Positions 55,931 to 64,000 of a stretch of DNA of 64,000 bases are shown one piece after another (within the stretch, counting starts at the first letter, position 1; every line of letters starts with the position of its first letter). Made by a program: the position numbers and the translations under genes. Source of the DNA: Trissonchulus latispiculum (taxonomy: Eukaryota; Nematoda; Enoplea; Enoplida; Ironidae); the NCBI GenBank assembly GCA_030248195.1, contig JASAND010013174.1:42055-106054 (forward strand), written 5' to 3'. Under the pieces are notes generated by a model. It was not told where the DNA came from, ran no database searches, and saw only the letters and a program-made list of their open reading frames with translations.

Positions 55931-56399
55931 AGAGTGAGTGGGACTTTTTAGTATGAAAAACGGGGGGGGAGGGGAAGGACTATGTACATTTGGACTATGT
56001 ACATACCTGATGTGCCTCATGTACATAGCTTCCCAATGATATGTACATACCTAGCCCCCGTGCCATCGCATGGAAGGGTGACCGATCTTTTTTTTACCCC
56101 AAAAATCGTTTTTGGCTTATACTGGCTTAACCACTAGAGTTAGCTCAGAAGTTGTAAAAGCAAAAATGTTCATTTTGGTGCCTTCTTTCCAGCCATAACA
56201 ACCAATCCGGTGTAGCGACTATGTACTGAGAGAATAAGGGCAAAAACCAAAACTTTCTTATCTTTAAACCTAAAAATCCGGGACTGGTCGCAGAATGTTA
56301 AAGAGCACAAAAGTAAGGTATTTGGAAAGTTTCATCCACTTTCATAAAGAATTGAAGCTTGTAGGGTCGAATTTACACAAAGCGATACCAGCACCTTAA

Positions 56400-57298
56400 G
56401 AAGGGCTGCCTTCATGAATTTTGCATCATTCACTATTGCTTTTCCACGATGCAGTGAGAGCTTCGATTGACGGACTACCGCTTAACGCAAGAGGAGTCAA
56501 AAATACTTAGAAAACTACGTATATATGCCATATCCATCCTTCCCTCTACGTTGTTACGACCAAAATACAATCGTTGTTATGAAAACATTAAAAGAATCGT
56601 GCAAAATTTTGCTAATACTCCAGACATGATAACATATTGGGGCTGCCGTACATTTTATGGGGACAGAAACCCTGCCGTAGATGTCTTGTCCCCGCTAAAT
56701 GAATGGAAAGGAAAAATCTGTCCCCATAGAGTTGACAATTTACAAATAAACTGAAAAGGAACGTACATATCTAAGTTACACAAACCTCACGTAAGCTCGT
56801 AATCCTAACAAACACTAACACTGTTTATAAAAGTTAACTCAAATCAAAACGTTGTCGTCAAGTTTCCAATACAGTTTACATACATCTATCACCAAATACA
56901 GTTATTGTTTCTCATTGTATAATAAACATATATCAGTTAAAATTAAATAATTAGTAGACACCATTTAAAATTTAATCTTTAAAATTAAACTTAATTAAGA
57001 TATACAGCTCTAAAAATAATTTTGAATACATAAATTTGTGATGAATTTAATTAGAATGAATGAATTAAAATTTCAGTGTTCAGAAACTTTATTAACAATC
57101 CTTAACGTTCAAGTCTGCGTGGACAGATTTTGCTTTCTTATTCATTTTACGGGGACAGTCGTTGAGGTCATTGTCTTTGACCCATCCTTCTCAGCTCTTT
57201 ATTGTCTCTGAGTTTTGACTAATAAGCGTAGGAAAGGCAATTAACGCACAGCAGGGGTATCTGTTCCCGTAAAATGTACAATAGCCTTGTATATAATA
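56400..57298. other. No supported gene
   Basis: A 95-residue plus frame (56467-56754) has no recognisable domain. The word TTTGTGGGGAC / GTCCCCGT / GGGGACAG recurs from 56645 to 57330, so this is probably part of the foldback family at 57299-58120. Confidence 0.35.
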
Positions 57299-58120
57299 GG
57301 CTTCTGTGCATCTTGTGGGGACCCAACAAAATTTTATCCTTAATGACATTTCTTCCAGCGTTAAGTGGCTCCCTGCTGAGTTCAGTTGGGCTCACTCAAC
57401 AATTGAGAAGGTTAATTCAAGGTTAAATTGAACTCTAACTATTTAGGTCCCCACACTAGCACAAATCTTACCGTAATCTAAGAGATGAAGTTAATGCTGC
57501 ATAGTGAAGAATAATTTTTGATTGTTTTTCCTTGCATTGACGGCTAAATCTTTTAAGCAATTAGACAAAAAATCTTTTCCAAAATCCTCCATCAAAACAA
57601 AGTATTTATTTGATAGAGGTATCGAATGATATAATCAATGTTTCGAATGGTATAACCAATGTTTCTCGAAAAAGTTTACTTCAGCCTGTAAAAATTATGA
57701 AAAATAGACTTCTTCAAAAATGCGTTTAAATTTTTCTGGAAAACCAAATTAGTTTCATTGTATTCATTAAAAACTTAAAATGCTAAGCTCCATTTTAATA
57801 TAAAGGCGGCTTCTTAACTCTAAATAACGAATGAGTAATCATGGTTTAAAGTTGATGTCTTCAAAAGGAATCACCACCTTACGACTTCAGCAACTATCAA
57901 GAACTATTCTTCACTACGCAGCATTAATTTACTTTGTAGATTAATACGGTAACATTTATGCTGCTGTGGGGATCTGAATAGACAGAGCTCAATTTGACCT
58001 TGAACTGACCTTCTTTATTGTTGAGTGAGTCTAACTGAACTCAGCAGGGAACCACTTAGCGCTGGAAAAAAGTCATTAAGGATTAAATTTGGTTGGATCA
58101 CCACGAGAGGCACAGAAGCC
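57299..58120. mobile_element. Foldback element, ~820 bp
   Basis: Ends GGCTTCTGTGCATCTTGTGG and inverse (CCACGAGAGGCACAGAAGCC). Arms continue through CTGCTGAGTTCAGTTGGGCT / AACTGAACTCAGCAGGGA and AATGCTGCATAGTGAAGAAT / ATTCTTCACTACGCAGCATT. Centre about 57710. The arms have about 10-20% differences. No target duplication was found. Confidence 0.75.
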
Positions 58121-58137
58121 AAGTGAATGCATAACCC

Positions 58138-58198
58138 AATTTATACATAACATGTTTATACATAATGACTTTATACATAATGAATTTATACATAATTA
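58138..58198. repeat. TTTATACATAA word array, right member
   Basis: Five copies of TTTATACATAA; inverse partner of 52402-52500. Confidence 0.6.
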
Positions 58199-58244
58199 AT
58201 GGACACCTTTTATAAAGACAGAGTGTTAAAATTCAATTATTGTT

Positions 58245-58720
58245 TCCAGGTTCTAATGTTGAAGCTAATGTTAAATTCGGCTTGAATATTGCAGTATCGT
58301 TAGTTGTTGAGTTTGGACGCGAAGTAGTGCAGAGATATCGAGATTTGGGGGTTGCCGGAATTGGAAGGTTAGCGTTAAGGCTAACTTTCACGGGTTCATC
58401 TTAGGAGTTTATATTTAATCTTTGCGCTGTAACTTTTGCATTTCGTCAGTAAATTTGCGTTATTTAGGTCATAGTTTCAGTTGGTTAAGGTCGACATTTC
58501 CCGACATTGCACACCACGATAGTTACCTGTGATCTTGGTTTCGCTAATTTCTAGTCAGGCGGCGCATTTTATTCAATAATTCATACAGATTACTAACAAG
58601 TGTAAACTCAAACTTCATATCGCATACATTAACCATCGGTCGGTTCTGGAGCTTCAAGATGTTAGGGGTCTATCTCAAAATCAGCAAAAAATGCTAATTA
58701 TTTGCATGTTTGGCCAAAAG
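58245..58720. repeat. Unit X, upstream copy
   Basis: Begins GGTTCTAATGTTGAAGCTAA. A shortened copy with many small deletions lies inside the LTR element at 59120-59500. Shared words include GCGAAGTAGTGCAGAGATAT and CATACATTAACCATCGGTCG. Confidence 0.85.
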
Positions 58721-58725
58721 GTAGT

Positions 58726-58946
58726 TGTCATGAACACTTCAAAAAAGTGAAGAAACAATGAATAAGATATGATCCTTAACTTAGTACGTTATTTATCCCA
58801 GTTTTTACTGCAAGATTTATGTTAAAATATCTTACCACTAAAACTATATTTAATTCTAAACTTCGAACAATGTTTGCTTATAAAATGCCTGGACTTTAAT
58901 TGAAAAGTTTAGTTGTTGTTTCATTAAAGAGTTGCACGCTTTCACA
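58726..58946 (+). repeat. 5' LTR
   Basis: TGTCATGAACACTTC...GCACGCTTTCACA; contains ATTAAAG near its 3' end and the AT-rich block AAAACTATATTTAATTC. Confidence 0.92.
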
Positions 58947-58949
58947 AAA

Positions 58950-58961
58950 TGGTATCAGAGC
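58950..58961 (+). promoter_or_regulatory. tRNA-Met primer-binding site
   Basis: TGGTATCAGAGC, complementary to the 3' end of initiator tRNA-Met, where minus-strand DNA synthesis would start. Confidence 0.85.
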
Positions 58962-59884
58962 GTGGACTTCAGAAGAGCAAAGAAACACATGGAGAAGGAT
59001 GGAAAATGGTAAGCAAAGCTGTCTTTTCTTCTGCTACTCTGCTAGTTTGCTGCCTGCAAATCTGATCTGCCAGTGTATCTGCCGTGTCCTAACAGTCGGG
59101 TGTATTCGTTATTTTTTCCAGGTTCTAATGTTGAAGCTAATGTTAAATTCGGCTTGAATATGAGTGAGGTCTGGACGCGAAGTAGTGCAGAGATATCGAG
59201 ATTGGGGGGGGCTATCTACTTCACGGGTCATCTTAGGAGTAATTAAGGGTGCATTTCGTCAGTAAATCTGCGTTATTTAGGTCATAGTTTCAGTTGGTTA
59301 AGGTCGACATTTCCCGACATTGCACACCACGATAGTTACCTGTGATCTTGGTTTCGCTAATTCTAGTCAGGCGGCGCATTTTATTCAATAATTCATACAG
59401 ATTACTAACAAGTGTAAACTCAAACTTCATATCGCATACATTAACCATCGGTCGGTCTGGAGCTTCAAGATGTTAGGGGTCCATCTCAAAATAAAAAATG
59501 CTAATACTCTGCAGTTGATTTCATCTGAAGAGTTGCACCTTTCACAAAATGTTAGATCGCCGAGTTTAATCGCTACCGGCTTCCTGCCTATCTGCTTCCG
59601 CTAATGATCAATCGACAAGCCGGGTGTTTTCGCTACTGGCTCTGCCTGCTCCAAGTCACTGCCTCTGCCTGCCTTATACCGATCAGCCACAGAACCGGGT
59701 CTTCGCTACCGGTCTCACTGACCCGCCTGCCCATCAGCCATAATCTGCGGACTGGATCGGTTCAACCGCTTTCTGCCTGCAGCTGTCAGTCAGGTTTCTT
59801 CTCCACTGACTTTCAGCTGTTCATCAAGCCACTAAGCCTCAGGTTGGCAGTTGGGTCTCTTCGCTACTGACTGTCAATCTCGCC

Positions 59885-60196
59885 ATGATTCAGCGACCGA
59901 TCAACCTGGCTCAGCGAAAATCATCAGCTGTGCAACTGCTAACTGTGCTGTTCCTATCCTTGGTTGCCATGACCAAACCTGAAAATACGTGTGCACCCTG
60001 TCTGCGAACCACCCCTGACGTAATCCAATGTGACTCTTGCTCAGGGTGGTGGTGTGTGTCCTATGTATGCCCCTCTACCAGTACCTCCAAACCCTGCCGT
60101 CCTTTCCCTGGGAAGGTCCCACCTGCTCTGCTGTTCCGGTGCCCCTCCAACTTCTGGCTTCGGAAATGCTCTCAAGACGGTGCTACTCCGCTATGA
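59885..60196 (+). CDS. Cysteine-set frame inside the LTR element
   Basis: 103 residues. After a hydrophobic stretch (VQLLTVLFLSLVAM) comes CAPCLRTTPDVIQCDSCSGWW (quoted from CAP to GWW) and then CVSYVCP: a CxxC-x8-CxxC-x4-C-x4-C pattern that resembles a PHD-like zinc finger rather than the CCHC knuckle of retrotransposon Gag. It may be a captured host fragment or an ORF1-type domain from another retroelement. Function unknown; the start codon choice is uncertain and the frame is not closed by a known domain end. Confidence 0.35.
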   Translation: MIQRPINLAQRKSSAVQLLTVLFLSLVAMTKPENTCAPCLRTTPDVIQCDSCSGWWCVSYVCPSTSTSKPCRPFPGKVPPALLFRCPSNFWLRKCSQDGATPL

Positions 60197-60425
60197 CTGT
60201 AGTAAGGAGGCCCTAGAGCTAGTTGGAAACTAGGAAGGTGCTGAGAAGTTACTATCTGGCCAAGACTCTGAAGTCAGATATGTGCAGCTTCGGTTGTCTA
60301 GCGGGATGTCAACGAAGAGGGGGCTCAAGGATCTGGTCCCACTGGAGGCTGCACCTAACCCTCAGAGCACGCCTATCCCTTACCAAAGTCCCTCAAGCTT
60401 TGTGGTATAATTGGCCCCGGGAAGA

Positions 60426-60645
60426 TGTCATGAAAACTTCAAAGAACTGAAGAAACAATGAATAAGATATGATCCTTAACTTAGTACTTTATTTATCCCA
60501 GTTTTTACTGCAAGATTTATGTTAAAATATCTTACCACTAAAACTATATTTAATTCTAAACTTCGAACAATGTTTGCTTATAAAATGCCTGGACTGTAAT
60601 TGAAAAGTTAGTTGTTGTTTCATTAAAGAGTTGCACGCTTTCACA
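60426..60645 (+). repeat. 3' LTR
   Basis: Matches the 5' LTR with a few differences (e.g. TCAAAGAACTG for TCAAAAAAGTG). Followed directly by the GTAGT duplication. Confidence 0.92.
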
Positions 60646-60650
60646 GTAGT

Positions 60651-61764
60651 AATATCGACAATTTTTAGCAATGTTTGAAAACTGTTTTAAAAATTGCTAA
60701 AATTTACAATAAAATGTCCAATTTTCGTAAAAATCGCAGAGGGATCTACCTTTCTCTCCCTGTTGAGGGGGTCTACCCAATGTTTTGTCTGCAGAAGGTC
60801 TTTAGCCTCCATGGGGGTCTACCCAATGTTTTGTCTTCAGAAGGTCTTTAGCCCCCATTTCCCCAACACTTTCCTTCGGTTAAACGTCAGAATTTACTTT
60901 GATCAGTATGGATTAAATAACCATAAAAACTCGTCTCAGTTCGGAATATGGTTTCAGATTGGAAAGGTTCTGACCAGAAAAGATCCGTCAATTGACTGGA
61001 AGGGATTATATTGTTTTAGTACTATTTATATTTCTTCTCAAACTTTCCCACTTAAAACATGAAATCACGTTGTCGTGAATACAGCAGCAATTAAACTGCT
61101 TACAAGGTTTAACTTAGATTGTGTAGTGGTATTTAGAGAGGCAATTTAGGACTGTTCAAGACGATATGATTCATCAGACTCCTGCGGATACTACGAAGCT
61201 TATATGAATTGTAAGCAGCAGGAGATCGGATCTAACTGCGGTGACGAAGGGAAAGGAGTGATCCAACTTCAAGGAAAAGCATTAAGAAATCAATGTATTA
61301 ATAAGTTAAAAATAAACAATTCAAAGTGAAAAATAATACCGTACTATTGAAACCATATCGACAAAATAAAGAACAGTTAGTTTGCTATTGTTTCTCAAAA
61401 TATAAAACGTTTATACTTTTATCAGGCTGTGAAACTATTTGAGAAGACTGACTCCATGATACAAAGATATGTACACTGAAAATCTGCAAATGTACTCAAT
61501 ATGTTTGTAAAATGCAGAACATAATGGAGAATGTCCGGTCAAGCCAAGGGGAACCAAAAATGTTTTGCCGTAATACATATCACCATAAATTTTCTGAGTC
61601 GTTGAAGAGTCTTCGAAGTAAGTTTTCCAAATGTTGTTTCGAATTCATCAGACACGGTCACATCATCACTGAAAAAATATCAGATAATATCAGCTCCATC
61701 ATTCGTTGGAAAGGTCGAACTTGGTATGTTCTTCTATTTCCAATTGTATGTAAGCTAGAAAGGT
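60651..61764. other. No supported gene; short tandem duplication at 60767-60857
   Basis: GGGGGTCTACCCAATGTTTT then GTCTGCAGAAGGTCTTTAGCC occurs twice in succession (period about 45 bp). Otherwise AT-rich DNA without recognisable features. Confidence 0.5.
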
Positions 61765-62110
61765 CTAGTTCAGTGAAATGTTTCCCCTTCGCAATTTTTT
61801 CATCAGTTCAGGAAAAAGTGGAAGTGGATACTGGTCTGCTAGTAGTATCGGATTTGTCACACTGGAGTTACCGCAAAGTCGAATTTTTCCTGTGGGTTTC
61901 ACAATCGCGACCACAGGTGCTGTCCGATCAGAAAATGGCACACTTTCAATGACGTCGTTTTCAGCAATTCTTCTATGTAGCTCTTCTTTCACTTTTGGCC
62001 GCAAGGCAAATGGACGCGGACAGGAACAACATTTGGCTTCAGGTTAAGCTTGACCGAAGGAACGCCAGTCACTTTTCCCATTCCGGGTGCACAGAGGTCG
62101 GAAAATTCTT
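61765..62110 (-). mobile_element. Ty3/Gypsy-type pol remnant (RT N-terminus)
   Basis: The minus frame (61765-62004) has the opening of a Ty3/Gypsy reverse transcriptase: a KEEL...ENDVIE helix, TAPVVAIVKPTGKIRLCGN (the fingers block) and DQYPLPLFPELMKKL. It is cut off before the catalytic aspartates. Sequence typical of the protease-RT linker precedes it (to about 62110) in a different frame, so there is at least one frameshift. Old, truncated copy of an endogenous LTR retroelement; no LTRs were found around it. Confidence 0.8.
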
Positions 62111-63118
62111 TTTATTAAAGATTGGACTCTAGCGTTCCTCGCTTCAGATTCAAGCATATTTGTTTCTTCTGTAACGAAACATTTACTCATGTCGAATCCA
62201 AAGGATTTCATCCAATCGCCATTAACTTTAGCCACGAGAATAGGACCAAGATATCATCACAAAGGTCCCACCCTCGTCGCCATAGTCAGAACCTCAGGTA
62301 CAGAAATCCAAGGCTAAGAAACTGACAAACTAAATTTCATCATTAGAGACATATTATGAGAGGAGGAAAGTGAAGATGTAGATGAAAAAGAATGGTATAT
62401 AAGGTTATCTTAAAGTAGTGGTGTTTGGTGTTGAGATACGGGATGGCATCTCTTTTAGCATTTTTATATTTTTAAGTCACTTTCCTTCATTACATAACAC
62501 GGCCGAACTCGGGGACTTCCAAAGTGAGACATCCGACGACTGTAAGAAACAAATCAGCTGATGACTTGGGGAGAATTTGTAGAAGGCCCCGAAGTAGGAA
62601 CTCTCAACCACCAACCAGAAGTTAGACAAGTAGACAGAGCGTAATATTTCAAATATCTCTCCTGATTTCTGTATCAACTTGTGTAAATGGAGTGTCAACT
62701 TTACCAACGATCAATAACAAAATTCTCCTCTTGTCTAGGAATTCAAGTTGACTTAGCTAATAATTCAAAATTCCAGTTTAGTCCGCGTGTCTATTCTGTT
62801 GCGAGTAAGGGCTTTGACTGAGAGGTGGGATTTTCCCTTTTCGATTATTTTCCGTTTTTCCCGACCTTGTAAATTTTGTTCATTTTGAGTTGTTTCTTAA
62901 ATTGAGTTTAGTTTGTTTTGTTCACATATTTTGTTAAAATATCATTTGGAACCTGGTTCAGTCAGTTTGGCCTTTTGTTTTGCGTCTTCTTATAATAAAC
63001 TCGCGGCACTGAAATAATAGTCTACCTCGACATTTGCTGTTGGACAGGGTTTTGGACGAGTTTAATCGGACATTACATAGTACACACACTGTCAGACTCT
63101 GCTATCTTTTATTCTATT
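62111..63118. other. No supported gene
   Basis: May include further degraded retroelement sequence next to the Gypsy remnant. A minus frame at 62477-62707 has no recognised features. Confidence 0.35.
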
Positions 63119-63648
63119 TTGAGATAATGCGTCTGTCAATTTAACAAAACTTGAGGCGTGCACAGATTTACGTACAATGTAGGTACACCCTAACATTTCT
63201 ATGAAGACTCACATTCATTCTCAGAAGAAATTAAGTCTAGCCTTACTATGCTATGAAGAAATTAAACAAGCAAAGGGCATTCTGTTCAGATTATAAGTTC
63301 GAGCAACTGTTTCTATGAAGGAAAATTAGGCTTGGACATTTTCTTTGCAAATCCAGGGGAGTTTAATGTACTACGATCCTATACTCAGCATATGTTTCTG
63401 CGCAGAAAATTGAAGTTTTTTCGCAGAAATTACTTAAATCGAAAATGTTTTCGAAGAAATCATAGTCAGCTGTTTAGTTTTACGCAAAATGGTTGTCTTA
63501 TTTTTTCTACGCATAAATTTTGACATGCATTAAAATTTTTATGTAGACCAGCATTATTTCTTCGCATAAATTTGCTTACAAACTCATTTTTTTTCTCAGT
63601 TCTATACACACCTTCAAGTTTTGTTAAATTGACAGACGCATAACTCAA
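63119..63648. mobile_element. Foldback element with TTCGCAGAAAT words
   Basis: Inverted ends ATGCGTCTGTCAATTTAACA... (from 63127) and inverse ending GACAGACGCAT (63641), extending weakly to TTGAG/CTCAA. Inside, the word TTCGCAGAAAT / CTGCGCAGAAA / TACGCATAAATTT is repeated several times (63400-63575). No target duplication or transposase. Confidence 0.7.
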
Positions 63649-63774
63649 GCTTATCTCTACAACAGCGCTCGCAAGGTAACCACCAACCCAACAACACGTC
63701 CCCGACCCAGCCACTAACATGATGATAATTGCTAGTTTCACTGAAACCGCTTGCGATTTCACTGGAAAAGTTGC

Positions 63775-64000
63775 ATGCAGGGGTTTTCAGAGTCGATGAA
63801 CACGAATGTTAAAACCATTTTTCGATTCAACGTTTGGTGAACTAGAAATAAGTTTAAAGGTTAAGCTTGCATCTTTAGCTTATACTGAGCTAACGAAAAG
63901 CAGGATTGAAAAATGGTTTTCAGATTCGTGTTCAGCGACCTAAAACCCCGTATAAGTATTCAACTTTTCAGTGAAATCGGAGACAAAACATTTTTGGTTC
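63775..64000. mobile_element. MULE-like foldback core, cut by window end
   Basis: CTTATACTGAGCTAACGAAA, CAGATTCGTGTTCAGCG and the inverse GAGTCGATGAACACGAATG on the left reproduce the palindromic core of copies 1-3 (17566-19936). The right side runs off the window. Confidence 0.7.

Larger units (their letters stand above)
52606..56395. mobile_element. TTAA-flanked element P3 with minisatellites
   Basis: Ends GGTGCTGGTATCC and inverted, reading GGTGCTGGTATCGC on the other strand (12 matching bases), with TTAA outside both (52602-52605, 56396-56399). TTAA suggests piggyBac-type integration, but the ends do not start with CCC, so the assignment is open. Inside are (TA)n, a 69 bp minisatellite in two arrays (53406-53830, 55470-55930) and a diverged inverted repeat (54640-55240). 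No transposase frame. Confidence 0.6.
58726..60645 (+). mobile_element. Short nonautonomous LTR retrotransposon (TRIM/LARD-like)
   Basis: Two direct LTRs, 58726-58946 and 60426-60645 (221 and 220 bp), begin TGTCATGAA and end TTTCACA (TG...CA). A perfect 5 bp target duplication GTAGT flanks the element (58721-58725, 60646-60650). Three bases after the 5' LTR is TGGTATCAGAGC (58950-58961), the primer-binding site for initiator tRNA-Met used by many Ty1/copia and other LTR elements. The 1.48 kb interior lacks gag-pol. It holds a copy of unit X and a 103-residue frame (59885-60196) with a zinc-finger-like cysteine set. Plus orientation is set by the PBS. The LTRs differ by few bases, so it is young. 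Confidence 0.92.

Noticed and set aside
56467..56754. 95-residue plus frame as a gene
   Set aside because: No domain, signal peptide or splice structure recognised; lies in repeat-like DNA.
61512..61952. 146-residue plus-strand frame
   Set aside because: Largely antisense to the Gypsy reverse transcriptase remnant.
1..64000. CRISPR arrays, tRNA or rRNA genes, bacterial operons
   Set aside because: No direct-repeat/spacer pattern, no cloverleaf or rRNA core recognised by eye; the spliced animal genes exclude a prokaryotic source.

Overview
The window looks like repeat-rich, AT-rich nuclear DNA of an invertebrate animal. Two spliced animal genes can be read exon by exon with GT..AG borders: a TMEM9-family gene on the + strand and a Cys-loop ligand-gated channel subunit on the - strand. 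They converge, with ends at 24746 and 28410. The divergent receptor and two small secreted or surface proteins would suit a nematode, but the organism is inferred, not shown. No bacterial, organellar or CRISPR signal is seen.

Layout. 1-9276: a non-LTR retrotransposon remnant, inverted-repeat elements flanked by TATA, G-run blocks and a hairpin-bearing tandem array. 9277-24746: TMEM9-like gene, four exons found, first exon missing. Its introns hold hAT-, mariner- and MULE-like miniature elements and a nested intronless one-TM gene on the opposite strand (20066-20722). 24747-28409: intergenic, with one intact hAT-type element. 28410-41309: Cys-loop receptor, eight exons found, signal-peptide exon missing. 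The 9.8 kb intron between its M2 and M3 exons is a transposon nest: a CR1/Jockey-like LINE broken by a hAT element, by a reverse-oriented retroposon, and followed by a 5.5 kb hAT-ended block that encloses a TTAA-flanked element. 41310-52260: more inverted-repeat elements, a second TTAA element with a 528 bp tandem duplication, a small membrane-anchored secreted protein and a frame-broken cysteine-rich secreted protein. 52606-56395: a third TTAA element carrying a 69 bp minisatellite. 57299-60650: a foldback, then a small LTR retrotransposon with a 5 bp target duplication. 61765-62110: a Ty3/Gypsy-type reverse transcriptase remnant. The window ends in another foldback copy.

The most striking theme is the mobile-element architecture. 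At least seven hAT-like nonautonomous elements share terminal bases (TAGTG, TAGGG, CAGGG or CAGAG), and four have perfect 8 bp target duplications. Six of the seven fill their subterminal DNA with short arrays of a word that differs in each one (GGATC, GGCCGG, GACCGA, GTGGAC, GACCCG, CTGAAA). A separate family ends in GTC/GAC between TATA sites and carries repeated GGGGAAAAA words with an element-specific suffix. I found no transposase for either group in the window. All coordinates come from reading by eye; similarity searches, transcripts and copy-number data were not available.
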